A DNA stretch of 64,000 nt, taken from positions 1,056,507 to 1,120,506 of the forward strand of contig NKIY01000001.1 of assembly GCA_002256345.1 (NCBI GenBank), read 5' to 3'. The DNA comes from Bradyrhizobiaceae bacterium PARB1 (GTDB lineage Bacteria; Pseudomonadota; Alphaproteobacteria; Rhizobiales; Xanthobacteraceae). Position 1 is the first letter of the stretch, and every line of letters begins with the position of its first letter. This document shows positions 52,384 through 61,943 of the stretch, piece after piece. The position numbers and the translations under genes are program-made. The notes below the pieces were generated by a model. That model did not search any database and had not been told where the DNA came from. It worked only from the letters and a program-made list of their open reading frames with translations.

Positions 52384-53376
52384 ATGAATGCACCCTCCGT
52401 TGTCGCTCCATTGTCTGCCAGTGCGTCAAAGCCTGCACGTCTCAAGGCCATGCTGACGACCTACCGTGTTCCGCTGTCGATCCTGGCGCTGTGCATCCTG
52501 CCCTGGCTGCTGCCGTCCAAGGCGTTGGCGGTCAATGTGCTGATCTATGGCGTCGTCTGCGTCGGCTATAATCTGCTGTTTGGCTACACCGGCCTGTTGT
52601 CCTTCGGCCACGCTGCCTTCTTCGGCGCCGGCGCTTACATCACCGGCATCGCTATCGGCCAGTTCGGCGTGCCCTGGTATCTCGCGGTGCTGATGGGCGT
52701 TGCCGGCGGCGCCGTGCTTGCCTTCATCATCGGAGGCATGTCGACGCGCACGCGCGGGATCTATTTCTCGATGGTGACGCTCGCGCTCGCACAGCTCGTC
52801 TATTACGTCGCGCTACAGGCCTCGAACTGGACTGGCGGCGAGAACGGCCTGCGCGGCTTCACCGTGAACAAGATCAACCTGTTCGGCTTCGACATCAACT
52901 TTCTCGATCCCGTCAACAAATATTACGTGCTGATGATGTTTGCAGCGCTGGCGCTGTGGCTGGTCTCGCGCATCCTCAACTCGCCTTTCGGCGCCGCCAT
53001 CGAAGCGATCCGCGAAAACGAGCGTCGTGCCCGCACCTGCGGCTACGATGTCGAGCGCACCAAGCTGCTGGCCTTCACGTTGTCGGGCACCATCTGCGCC
53101 CTCGGCGGCACCATGTCGGCTCTGCACCTCGCTTTCGTGCCGCTGGACTCGCTGCACTATCTCACTTCCGGCATGATCGTGATGATGACGCTGCTCGGTG
53201 GTGCCTCGAGCTTCTTCGGCCCGTTCATTGGTGCGCTCGTGTTCCTGCTGATGGAAGACGTGTTCTCGCTATGGACGTCGCACTGGCAGATCATCGTCGG
53301 CTCCATCTTCGTGTTGTTCGTGCTGTTCCTGCCCAAGGGCATCTGGGGCACATTCCTGTCGAGGGTCGTCCGATGA
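52384..53376 (+). CDS. Liv-type ABC permease (LivM-like)
   Basis: A 330-residue permease. After a soluble start it has the LivM pattern YNLLFGYTGLLSFGHAAFFG, then RTRGIYFSMVTLALAQ and AIRENERRARTCGYDVERTK, the ATPase-contact region. The C-terminus ends in LFLPKGIWGTFL. It overlaps the LivG-like gene by ATGA. Confidence 0.93.
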   Translation: MNAPSVVAPLSASASKPARLKAMLTTYRVPLSILALCILPWLLPSKALAVNVLIYGVVCVGYNLLFGYTGLLSFGHAAFFGAGAYITGIAIGQFGVPWYLAVLMGVAGGAVLAFIIGGMSTRTRGIYFSMVTLALAQLVYYVALQASNWTGGENGLRGFTVNKINLFGFDINFLDPVNKYYVLMMFAALALWLVSRILNSPFGAAIEAIRENERRARTCGYDVERTKLLAFTLSGTICALGGTMSALHLAFVPLDSLHYLTSGMIVMMTLLGGASSFFGPFIGALVFLLMEDVFSLWTSHWQIIVGSIFVLFVLFLPKGIWGTFLSRVVR

Positions 53377-54114
53377 GTGCGCCTCTGCTCGCCGTCGAGA
53401 ATGTCGGGATGAAGTTCGGCGGGTTCGTCGCGCTGCAGGGCGTGACCACCGAATTCCGTCCCGGCCGCGTCACGTCCATCATCGGGCCGAATGGCGCCGG
53501 CAAGAGCACGTTCTTCAACGTGCTGTCGGGTGTGCTGACGCCGTCCACGGGATCTGTGCGCTTCAAAGGCGACGATCTCAGGGGCACGCGCCAGCACGAA
53601 TTTGTCCATCGCGGCATCGCGCGCTCGTATCAGATCACCAACATATTCCCCGATCTGAGCGTCCACGAGAATGTCCGCGTTGCCGCCCAGGCTGGTCGCG
53701 CGCGCTACAATATCTGGACCAATCGCAACAAATTCCCCGAGCTGGATGCATGCGCCGACAAGGCGCTGGAATCTGTCGGCCTCATCGCCAAGCGCGACGA
53801 GACGGCGAAATTCCTCGCCCACGGCCAGCAGCGCGCGCTGGAGATCGCGATCGCCCTGATCTCCGATCCGGAATTGCTGCTGCTCGACGAGCCCACTGCC
53901 GGCATGGGCCCTGAGGAAACCAAGGAAATGGTCGCGCTCCTGGAGAAACTGGCTGCGCAGCGCACCATTCTCCTCGTCGAGCACAAGATGAAGATGATCC
54001 TCGGCCTCAGCGACCGCATTCTGGTGCTGCATCACGGCCAGCTCATCGCCGACGGCACGCCGCACGAGATCCAGACGGACCCCGAGGTTCGTCGCGTCTA
54101 TCTGGGACAGAACC

Positions 54115-54128
<14 letters not shown>
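53373..54128 (+). CDS. Liv-type ABC ATPase (LivG-like)
   Basis: A 251-residue ATPase: MKFGGFVALQGV, Walker A GPNGAGKS, RSYQITNIFPDLSVHENV (LivG-specific), signature region FLAHGQQRALEIAIAL and Walker B LLLDEPTAGM. Here the signature LSYG is altered to LAHG. The gene begins inside the LivM stop and overlaps LivF by 14 nt. Confidence 0.92.
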
Positions 54129-54825
<697 letters not shown>

Positions 54826-54846
54826 CGCGCCGAAGGACACGATACG

Positions 54847-55299
54847 ATGCAGATGAATGACAGCCAGACCATCCCAGCCTCGCGCGAGGCGGTGTGGGCC
54901 GCGCTCAACAATCCCGATGTGCTGAAGCAGTGCATTCCCGGCTGTCAGGAGCTGGAGATGACGTCGCCGACGGAGATGACGGCCAAGGTCGTCATCAAGG
55001 TCGGCCCAGTGAAGGCGAGTTTCGGCGGCAAGGTCACGCTGAGCGATCTCGATCCTCCGAACGGATACAAGATCATCGGCGAAGGCTCCGGTGGTGTCGC
55101 CGGTTTCGCCAAGGGCGGCGCGGCGATCCAGCTGGAAGCGGTCGGTGAGAACGAGACGATCCTGCATTATCAGGTCGACTCGCAGATCGGCGGCAAGCTC
55201 GCCCAGCTCGGTGGCCGCCTGATCGATGCGACGGCGAAGAAGCTCGCGGGCGAATTCTTCATCAAGTTCGGTGCGGTGGTCTCTGGCGCGAGTTCATAG
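54847..55299 (+). CDS. CoxG-like SRPBCC protein
   Basis: A 150-residue START-type protein of the CoxG family: TIPASREAVWAALNNPDVLKQ, CIPGCQELE, VGPVKASFGGKV and YKIIGEGSGGVAGFAKGGAA, then KLAQLGGRLIDATAKKLAGE. CoxG proteins anchor or assist cox-type molybdenum hydroxylases at the membrane. Its place at the end of the operon, after the Liv genes, ties the transporter to the hydroxylase. aagga precedes the start; a second ATG lies two codons on. Confidence 0.9.
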   Translation: MQMNDSQTIPASREAVWAALNNPDVLKQCIPGCQELEMTSPTEMTAKVVIKVGPVKASFGGKVTLSDLDPPNGYKIIGEGSGGVAGFAKGGAAIQLEAVGENETILHYQVDSQIGGKLAQLGGRLIDATAKKLAGEFFIKFGAVVSGASS

Positions 55300-55317
55300 G
55301 GCTGCAGCAGCGCTCCA

Positions 55318-55348
55318 CTTTACCTCTCCCCATTGGGGAGAGGTAAAG
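55318..55348. terminator. Perfect REP-like hairpin between convergent genes
   Basis: ctttacctctcccc and ggggagaggtaaag form a 14-bp stem with a 3-nt loop, 19 bp after the coxG stop and 19 bp after the convergent LysR stop. It shares the ctctcccc...ggggagag core with the repeat at 29080-29210. It probably acts as a bidirectional terminator built from a mobile palindrome. Confidence 0.75.
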
Positions 55349-55366
55349 AAGGGGGCGCGCACAGCC

Positions 55367-56254
55367 TCACCCGGCGATGAACTGCTTCCGCGCTTCGCGT
55401 ACTTTGCCCACGACGTAGCGTTTGATCTCGCGCACCCGGCGCGTGTCCTGCGTGTCGGGATGCGAGATCAGCCAATAAGTGCGGGTAAAACAGTCTGCTG
55501 GCAGAATGCGTCGCAACTCCGGATAACGCTGTGCCGCATAGTCGTGCAAAATCCCGACGCCATGGCCGGCGCGCACCGCCTCCAATTGGCCGATGACGCT
55601 GCCGCATTCGAAACGCCGAGTGATCAGCTCGCTCAGGGTCGAGGCATAGTCCAGCGCGCGGCTGAAGATAATGTCGTGGATATAGGTGATCAGCAGATGG
55701 TCGGCGAGGTCGCCGATTTTCCGGATCGCCGGTGATCGTGCAAGATAGTCGTCGGACGCGTAGAAGCTGAGCGTGTAGTCGGTCAGCTTGGTGCAGATCA
55801 GCTTGCCGTCCTCTGGCCGCTCCACGGTGACCACCATATCGGCCTCCCGCTTGGCGAGCGAGAAAGTGCGCGGCATGGCGACGAGCTGGATCACCAGGTC
55901 GGGATTTTCAGCAGCGAAAGCGCCAAGCTTGTCCGCGAGAAAGTAATTGCCGAGGCCGTCCGGCGCGCCGATGCGCACGGTGCCGGCGATCTTGTCCGCC
56001 GCCGAGGTAAGCTGCGAGCCGACCCGCAGCAGTTCGGATTCCGCACGCTCGGCCGCCGCCAGCAACGCGACGCCCGCAGGCGTCAATGACGAGCCCGTGG
56101 TTTGTCGGTTGAGCAGCTTGGTCTTGAGGTCCTTTTCCAGCGCGGTGAGCTGGCGGGCGACGGTGGCGTGATTGAGCTTGAGCCGCTTGGCTGCGCCGAG
56201 AATCTGGCCCGTGCGGGCGACCTCGAGAAAAATTCGAACCTTGTCCCAATCCAT
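55367..56254 (-). CDS. LysR-family regulator
   Basis: A 295-residue regulator. N-terminal helix-turn-helix: [42 protein letters not shown]; the remainder is the periplasmic-binding-like effector domain ([22 protein letters not shown]...). It is convergent with coxG and divergent from a small gene. LysR regulators usually act on the divergent gene or a nearby operon; the closest catabolic targets are the dehydrogenase at 56,722 or the TTT receptor. Confidence 0.9.
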   Translation of the reverse strand: MDWDKVRIFLEVARTGQILGAAKRLKLNHATVARQLTALEKDLKTKLLNRQTTGSSLTPAGVALLAAAERAESELLRVGSQLTSAADKIAGTVRIGAPDGLGNYFLADKLGAFAAENPDLVIQLVAMPRTFSLAKREADMVVTVERPEDGKLICTKLTDYTLSFYASDDYLARSPAIRKIGDLADHLLITYIHDIIFSRALDYASTLSELITRRFECGSVIGQLEAVRAGHGVGILHDYAAQRYPELRRILPADCFTRTYWLISHPDTQDTRRVREIKRYVVGKVREARKQFIAG

Positions 56255-56411
56255 GTTGGGACATTATTGGTTCCATCCCTGCGCCGCAATATACCACCCG
56301 GCTGCGCCGCGACCTTTCGCCCGCTACATCAAACACGGGAATGTCACTAGGCAAACTTGAAAGCCGGTTTAGCTTGTCCACATAAGCATAAAATATGCGG
56401 GGAGGCTCCCA

Positions 56412-56669
56412 ATGTCGGCATCATACGATCCCGTGACCATTGCTCTCATGCGCGATGTGCTGAGCAAAGTTGTCGCCAAGGTTCCGGAGCAGCATCGTAC
56501 CTCGGCCAATCAGGCTGCGATCGCGAGCCGTATTCTGGCAACGGCCGCGCAGGGATTGCGGTCCGAAGAAGCACTGACCAATGAAGCTCTGGCGGAAGTG
56601 AAGGACATCTTCACAGGCCCGGCTGGCATGAAGCGCCTGCACAGCGAATTGTCGAAAGTTTTTGGGTGA
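56412..56669 (+). CDS. Small hypothetical protein
   Basis: An 85-residue soluble, helix-rich protein with a strong ribosome site (ggggagg) before ATG 56412. The sequence (ALMRDVLSKVVAKVPEQHRT, IASRILATAAQGLRSEEALT) has no enzyme motif, signal or membrane segment. It lies divergent from LysR and is followed by a terminator hairpin, so it looks like a self-standing gene. Function unknown. Confidence 0.65.
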   Translation: MSASYDPVTIALMRDVLSKVVAKVPEQHRTSANQAAIASRILATAAQGLRSEEALTNEALAEVKDIFTGPAGMKRLHSELSKVFG

Positions 56670-56677
56670 AAGAACCT

Positions 56678-56711
56678 GGGGCGGATCAGCCGAAGGCGTA
56701 ATCCGCCCCAC
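56678..56711. terminator. Bidirectional terminator hairpin
   Basis: tggggcggat and atccgcccca form a perfect 10-bp stem with a 14-nt loop, between the small plus-strand gene and the convergent dehydrogenase gene, 9-10 bp from each stop. Confidence 0.7.
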
Positions 56712-56721
56712 GTTCATCGTC

Positions 56722-58146
56722 TCACCCGAATTTGTGCGAGACGTTCTTTGTCACCGTATAGCAACCAAGCCCTTCGATGCCGCCTTCGCGTCCATAGCCG
56801 CTATCCTTCACGCCGCCGAACGGTGTCTCCGCCGTCGATGCCACGAAGTGATTGATGGTGAGATTGCCTGTTTCCACGTCGTTCGAAATGCGCTGCACAT
56901 TATCGGCGGAATTCGTGAACGCATAGGCAGCAAGGCCGAAGGGCAGGGCATTGGCCTTGGCGATCGCCTCGTCCAGGTCACGTACCGGATTGACCAGCGC
57001 CAACGGGCCGAACGGCTCCTCATTCATTGCCAACGCATCGTCGGGCACGTTCGCCAGCACCGTGAGCGGATAGAAATAACCGCGATTGCCGACACGTTCG
57101 CCGCCGGCCACCACGCGCGCGCCGCTCTGTTTGGCATCAGCGACCAAACGCTCCATCGCATCCACACGGCGCGGATTGGCCAATGGGCCGAGCTGCGTCG
57201 TTGGATCCATGCCGTTGCCGATCTTCAGCGCCGCCGCACCTTCCGCAAAGGTCTTGGCGAAGACCTCAAAATTCTTTTCCTGCACGAAGAAGCGCGTCGG
57301 CGCGACGCAAACCTGGCCGGCATTGCGCGACTTGGTCACGACAGAGGCCTTGGCGGTCGCGACCGGATCGACATCGTCGCATACGATCACCGGGCCATGG
57401 CCGCCGAGCTCCATGATGGCCGGCTTCATCGCCTGGCCCGCCATCCCAGCAAGATGCTTGCCGACCGGAACCGAGCCGGTGAAGGTGATCAGCCGGATCG
57501 CATCGTGCGGCACGAGATAGCTGGAGATTTCGGCGGGATCGCCGAACACCAGATTGAGCACACCCTTCGGCAAACCGGCATCATGGAATGCTCGCACCAG
57601 CTGCAATGCGCCGGCCGGGGTTTCTTCCGACGCTTTCAGGATGATCGAGCAGCCCGACGACAGCGCGCCGGCCACTTTGCGGCCCGGTGAACTCATCGGG
57701 AAATTCCAGGGCGAGAACGCCGCCACCGGTCCGATCGGCTGGCGATACACCGTGTGCTGCAGGCCGGGGCCGGCCGGGATCACGCGGCCATACATACGCA
57801 TGCCCTCGGTGGCATCCCACTCGATGATCTCGGCGCCGCGCAGGATTTCGAGCTTGGCCTGCTCCAGTGGCTTGCCCTGTTCGAGCGTCATCGCCGTCGC
57901 CATCTCGTCCACGCGCGCGCGGATCAGCGCGGCAGCCTTCAGGATAATCTGTGCGCGCGCATTCGGCGCGGTCTTGCGCCAGACCTGAAAACCGCGCTGC
58001 GCCGCAGCGAGGGCGTCGTCGAGATCGGCGCGGGTCGCATGCGGCACCGTGCCGATCACGCTTTCATCAGCGGGATTGATGATCGGTGCACCGGATCTCC
58101 GGCGCCACGCGCCGTCTACGTAAAGCTCGATCTCTGGATAGGCCAT
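56722..58146 (-). CDS. NAD(P)-dependent aldehyde dehydrogenase, succinate-semialdehyde type
   Basis: A 474-residue aldehyde dehydrogenase. It has FSPWNFPMSSPGRKV, the cofactor-loop FTGSVPVGKHLA, the Glu in MELGGHGPVIV and catalytic Cys280 in NAGQVCVAPTRF, then EEPFGPLA. Best resemblance is to NAD-dependent succinate-semialdehyde dehydrogenases. ATG 58146 gives the usual N-terminus (YPEIELYVDGAWR); a longer reading to 58233 enters the divergent promoter region. Aldehyde specificity should be regarded as provisional. Confidence 0.85.
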   Translation of the reverse strand: MAYPEIELYVDGAWRRRSGAPIINPADESVIGTVPHATRADLDDALAAAQRGFQVWRKTAPNARAQIILKAAALIRARVDEMATAMTLEQGKPLEQAKLEILRGAEIIEWDATEGMRMYGRVIPAGPGLQHTVYRQPIGPVAAFSPWNFPMSSPGRKVAGALSSGCSIILKASEETPAGALQLVRAFHDAGLPKGVLNLVFGDPAEISSYLVPHDAIRLITFTGSVPVGKHLAGMAGQAMKPAIMELGGHGPVIVCDDVDPVATAKASVVTKSRNAGQVCVAPTRFFVQEKNFEVFAKTFAEGAAALKIGNGMDPTTQLGPLANPRRVDAMERLVADAKQSGARVVAGGERVGNRGYFYPLTVLANVPDDALAMNEEPFGPLALVNPVRDLDEAIAKANALPFGLAAYAFTNSADNVQRISNDVETGNLTINHFVASTAETPFGGVKDSGYGREGGIEGLGCYTVTKNVSHKFG

Positions 58147-58226
58147 TCGCAAGTCCACTTTCTCGGTCGTTGGAAGCGGTTGACTCCGCCTCGCTTGCGC
58201 GGCAATCAAACATATGTTGATATAAT

Positions 58227-58240
58227 AGAACAAGAGTTCT
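58227..58240. promoter_or_regulatory. AGAAC/GTTCT inverted repeat in divergent promoter region
   Basis: agaac-aaga-gttct is a perfect 5-bp inverted repeat; another agaac follows at 58248-58252. A tataat sequence precedes directly (58221-58226). The location between the divergent dehydrogenase and TTT-receptor genes suits a LysR, IclR or GntR site. Confidence 0.4.
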
Positions 58241-58414
58241 GTTAGATAGAACGATCTGAAATTCGATCAGGTTGAAGGGGCCGATGAAGGGACGAAGCGA
58301 AATGGCGGTGAACGCAGCGGCATCAGCCGCAACGCGCGCCATTTGCTTGCCGGTCATCGCGCGTCGGATGCGCTGAACAACAAGCCTCCAAGAACATGGG
58401 TTGGGAGTAGAGAC

Positions 58415-59410
58415 ATGAGAGGGCACAAGGCCGCGTGGTCCTTCACGCGCCGCGCAGCGATCGCAGGTGCATTTGCGGCAAGCGCCATGGCATTGATGCC
58501 GGCGCAGGCCCAGGACGCCTATCCGAGCAAGATGATCCGCCTGCTGGTGCCGTTTCCGGCCGGCAGCGCCACGGATGTGGAAGCTCGCTTCCTCGCCGAG
58601 AAGGTTGGCGCCGTCCTCGGCCAGAAGATCTTGGTCGATAACAAGCCGGGCGCCAATGCGAATATCGGCGCCGCCGAAGTCGCGCGCAGCGCGGGCGATG
58701 GCTACACGCTCTATCTCGCCACCAACTCCACCCATTCGGCCAATGTGCATCTCTACAACAAGATGCCGTTCGATCCCGTCGCCGACTTCACGCCGATCGC
58801 GCGGCTGACGCGCAATCCGCTGGTGATGGTCGTCAACAAGGATTTTCCCGCAAAGGACCTCAAGGAGTTCATCGCTTACGGCAAGGCCAATCCCGGCAAG
58901 CTGAGCTATGGCTCCGGCAACACCGGCAGCATGGCTGCGGCGCAGCTGGTACGCTCGCTGGCCAGCATCGATGCGGTGCGCATCTCCTATCCCGGCACGC
59001 CGCAGGCCATCACCGACTTGCTCGGCGGCCGCATCGAATTCGTCATCACCGACGTTGCGGTGACGCGTGAATTCATCAACAACGGCAGCCTGCGTGCGCT
59101 TGGCGTGACGACGGTGCAGCGTGTGTCGTCGTTGCCCAACGTGCCGCCGATGGCCGAAGTCGGTCTGCCCGGCTACGACTTCGCCGCCTGGAGCGGTCTG
59201 TTCGGTCCGAAGAATGTGCCGGCCGATGTTGTCGAGAAGCTCAACAAGGCGTTCCTGCAGGTGATGGCGACGGATGAGGCGAAGAAGTTCTTCGCCGATA
59301 TCGGCCTGGAGCCGGACGTTTCGTCGCCTCAGGGCCTTGCCGAGCACGTCATCAAGCAGACGGAGCTGTGGGGCAAGATCATCAAGGAGTCGGGCCTTGA
59401 AAAAATCTGA
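58415..59410 (+). CDS. Tripartite tricarboxylate transporter (Bug) receptor
   Basis: A 331-residue periplasmic TctC/Bug protein. Leader WSFTRRAAIAGAFAASAMAL with cleavage near AQAQDAYP. Mature motifs: IRLLVPFPAGSATDVEARFL, VDNKPGANANIGAAEVARS and LTRNPLVMVVNKD. gggag precedes ATG 58415. No TctA/TctB membrane genes are present in the window, so it is an orphan receptor like many Bug proteins. It opens a plus-strand run of six further genes. Confidence 0.9.
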   Translation: MRGHKAAWSFTRRAAIAGAFAASAMALMPAQAQDAYPSKMIRLLVPFPAGSATDVEARFLAEKVGAVLGQKILVDNKPGANANIGAAEVARSAGDGYTLYLATNSTHSANVHLYNKMPFDPVADFTPIARLTRNPLVMVVNKDFPAKDLKEFIAYGKANPGKLSYGSGNTGSMAAAQLVRSLASIDAVRISYPGTPQAITDLLGGRIEFVITDVAVTREFINNGSLRALGVTTVQRVSSLPNVPPMAEVGLPGYDFAAWSGLFGPKNVPADVVEKLNKAFLQVMATDEAKKFFADIGLEPDVSSPQGLAEHVIKQTELWGKIIKESGLEKI

Positions 59411-59792
59411 TCCCGTCAGCGCTGCCTTCGCGCAGTTGCCGGCGCTGCTGGAGCGTGACACCGCGCTGGTCCAGCGCGGCCGCTTCCTCGATGTTGATTG
59501 CCTGCTCGGTTCGACCGAGCAGGGTTATCACGTCGCCATCCGCGCCGGCCGCATCATCGACATGGTGCCGGCGCCCGTGCTGATGCGCTCATGGACCTTC
59601 GGTTATCGTGCGACGCCCGAGGCATGGACCGCGTTCTGGCAACCGATGCCGAAAGCCGGCTGGCATGATCTGCTCTCGCTCACCAAGCGCGGCGCGGCCA
59701 CGCTGGAAGGCGACATCAAGCCGTTCATGACCAACCTGCAATATTTCAAGGATCTGCTGGCCTTGCCGCGCAACGTGGGAGACGCAGCATGA
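59397..59792 (+). CDS. SCP2-like small protein
   Basis: About 131 residues from TTG 59397, supported by aaggag 7 nt upstream and inside the end of the receptor gene. The region YHVAIRAGRIIDMVPAPVLM, TPEAWTAFWQPMPKAGWHD and LEGDIKPFMTNLQYFKDLL resembles SCP2-type sterol/acyl carrier domains. It overlaps the next gene by ATGA. A carrier or accessory role for the hydrolase is possible. Family assignment is tentative. Confidence 0.55.
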   Translation: MKKSDPVSAAFAQLPALLERDTALVQRGRFLDVDCLLGSTEQGYHVAIRAGRIIDMVPAPVLMRSWTFGYRATPEAWTAFWQPMPKAGWHDLLSLTKRGAATLEGDIKPFMTNLQYFKDLLALPRNVGDAA

Positions 59793-60646
59793 CCGCTTAT
59801 ATCGAGCCCATGGTCGGCCGCTATGTGCATGTCGATATCGACGGTACCATGCACCGCATCTATTTCGAAGAAGCCGGGCAGGGCATTCCGCTGGTGTGTC
59901 TGCACACTGCCGGCTCCGACAATCGGCAGTGGCGCTATCTGCTGGCCGATGAGGAATTCACCAAGAACTTCCGTATCATCGCTTTCGATCTGCCCTGGCA
60001 TGGCAAGTCGAATCCGCCCGCCAATTGGGATGGGTCGGAATATCAGCTGACAACCAAGCGCTACACCGAGACGATCCGGGCCTTCTGCAACGCGCTCGAT
60101 CTCGACAAGCCCGTGGTGATGGGCTGCTCCATCGGCGGGCGCATCGTGCTCAATCTCGCCATCGACCATGCCAGTGAATTCCGCGCGCTGATCGGTCTCG
60201 AAGCCGCGGACTTCCAGGCGCCGTGGTACGACACCGCTTGGCTGAATCGCCCCGACATCCACGGCGGTGAAGTCTGTGCGGCGCTGGTCTCCGGCCTCGT
60301 CGCGCCGCAGTCGCCGCCGGAAGCGCGCATGGAAACGCTGTGGGCCTACAAGCAGGGCGGCCCCGGCGTGTTCAAGGGCGATCTCTATTTCTATCGCGTC
60401 GATGGCGACCTGCGTGGCCGCACGGCTGCGATCGATACCAAGACCTGTTCGCTTTATCTGCTCACCGGCGAATACGATTTCTCGTGCTCGCCCGAAGACA
60501 CTGTTCGCACGGCATCGAGCATCACCGGGGCAGAGGTGACGGTCATGGAAGCTCTCGGTCATTTCCCGATGAGCGAGAATCCTGCGCAGTTCCGTCGTTA
60601 CATCGCGCCGGTGCTTGCGACCATCAAACAAAAACACAGTTCCTGA
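59789..60646 (+). CDS. Alpha/beta hydrolase
   Basis: A 285-residue alpha/beta-fold hydrolase. The oxyanion region is LVCLHTAGSDNRQW, the nucleophile elbow VMGCSIGGRI (Ser), the acidic residue lies in LLTGEYDFSCSP and the catalytic His in EALGHFPMSE. It resembles carbon-carbon or ester hydrolases of aromatic and alicyclic catabolism. It begins inside the upstream stop and is followed 13 bp later by a binding protein. Confidence 0.87.
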   Translation: MTAYIEPMVGRYVHVDIDGTMHRIYFEEAGQGIPLVCLHTAGSDNRQWRYLLADEEFTKNFRIIAFDLPWHGKSNPPANWDGSEYQLTTKRYTETIRAFCNALDLDKPVVMGCSIGGRIVLNLAIDHASEFRALIGLEAADFQAPWYDTAWLNRPDIHGGEVCAALVSGLVAPQSPPEARMETLWAYKQGGPGVFKGDLYFYRVDGDLRGRTAAIDTKTCSLYLLTGEYDFSCSPEDTVRTASSITGAEVTVMEALGHFPMSENPAQFRRYIAPVLATIKQKHSS

Positions 60647-60659
60647 GGAGGGGCATCCC

Positions 60660-61865
60660 ATGAAATTTTTGAAACACGCATTTTATTTATCCGCAGCCCT
60701 CGTGTTGTCGGCCCATGCCGCCAGCGCCGCTGAGACCATCAAGATCGGCGTGCTCAACGACCAGTCCGGCGTGTTCGCTGACAATGGCGGCACAGGCTCG
60801 GTGGCTGCAGCAAAGCTCGCGGCTGAAGAGTTCGGTGGCGAGATCAACGGCATGAAGATCGAGGTCGTCACCGCCGATCACCAGAACAAGCCCGACGTCG
60901 CCGCGGCCACTGCGCGTCGCTGGTTCGACACCGAGAATGTCGACATGATCGCCGATGGCGCGGCCTCGTCGGCCGGCTTCGCAATCCTCGAAGTCGCCAA
61001 ACAGAAGAACAAGATCTTTACCATCAGCGGCCCCGGCTCGTCGGACTTCACCGGCAAGGCCTGCTCGCCGATCTCGTTCCACTTCAATTACGACACCTAT
61101 GCGCTGTCCAAGCTGACCTCGGAAGCCATCACCAAGGCCGGCGGCAATACCTGGTATTTCATCTCGGCGGACTATGCGTTCGGCCATGCTTTGCAGCGTG
61201 ACGCGACAAAATTCATCGAAGGCGCCGGCGGCAAGGTGATCGGCTCGTCCGCGCATCCGCTGGGAACCACCGACATGGCGTCGTTCCTGCTGCAAGCGCA
61301 GGGCTCCAAGGCCAAGGTCGTCGGCCTCGCCACCTCGGGCGCCGACGTGCAGACGGCCATCAAGCAGGCCGGTGAATTCGGCATTGTTGAGAGCGGCCAG
61401 CAGCTGGCCGGACTTCTCGTCTTCATCACCGACGTCAATGCGCTCGGCCTCAAGGTCACCCAGGGCCTGCAGGTGACGACGTCCTTCTATTGGGATCTCA
61501 ATGACGACACCCGTGCCTGGGCTAAGCGCTATTTTGCGCTGACCAACAACAAGGTCCCGAGCATGGTGCAGGCCGGCGTCTATAGCGGCGTGCATCACTA
61601 TCTCGCCGCGGTGAAGGCCGCCGGCACCAAGGATCCGCTGACCGTCGCCAAGAAGATGCACGAGCTGAAGGTCAACGACGCCTACAACAAGGACGTCACC
61701 GTGCGTCCGGATGGCCGCGTGCTGCACAACATGTATCTCGTTCAGGTCAAGAAGCCGGACGAGTCGAAGTACAAGTATGACTACTACAAGGTCATCACCA
61801 CGTCGCCCGGCGAGCAGGCGTTCCGCCCGATGAGCGAAGGCGGCTGCCCGCTGGTCAAGGGCTGA
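60660..61865 (+). CDS. Orphan Liv-type solute-binding protein
   Basis: A 401-residue LivK-type periplasmic protein with an ordinary signal peptide (MKFLKHAFYLSAALVLSAHA, cleavage near ASAAETI). Mature motifs: IKIGVLNDQSGVFADNGG, LAAEEFGGEINGMKIEVV, IADGAASSAGFAILE. Unlike the receptor at 50,233 it has no permease or ATPase genes beside it and could feed another importer, perhaps that at 51.5-54.8 kb. gaggagg lies upstream; a strong hairpin follows the stop. Confidence 0.9.
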   Translation: MKFLKHAFYLSAALVLSAHAASAAETIKIGVLNDQSGVFADNGGTGSVAAAKLAAEEFGGEINGMKIEVVTADHQNKPDVAAATARRWFDTENVDMIADGAASSAGFAILEVAKQKNKIFTISGPGSSDFTGKACSPISFHFNYDTYALSKLTSEAITKAGGNTWYFISADYAFGHALQRDATKFIEGAGGKVIGSSAHPLGTTDMASFLLQAQGSKAKVVGLATSGADVQTAIKQAGEFGIVESGQQLAGLLVFITDVNALGLKVTQGLQVTTSFYWDLNDDTRAWAKRYFALTNNKVPSMVQAGVYSGVHHYLAAVKAAGTKDPLTVAKKMHELKVNDAYNKDVTVRPDGRVLHNMYLVQVKKPDESKYKYDYYKVITTSPGEQAFRPMSEGGCPLVKG

Positions 61866-61879
61866 TCCAATCAACGCAT

Positions 61880-61904
61880 GCGGACGCGGTCATGCCGCGT
61901 CCGC
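61880..61904 (+). terminator. Hairpin after binding-protein gene
   Basis: gcggacgcgg and ccgcgtccgc form a perfect 10-bp stem with a 5-nt loop, 15 nt after the stop. No T-run follows. Partial termination or 3' protection of the abundant receptor mRNA is likely, as at 37646-37672. Confidence 0.6.
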
Positions 61905-61943
61905 TCCTACGAACTCGATTTTTGGAATGAAAAGGAAAGCGGC

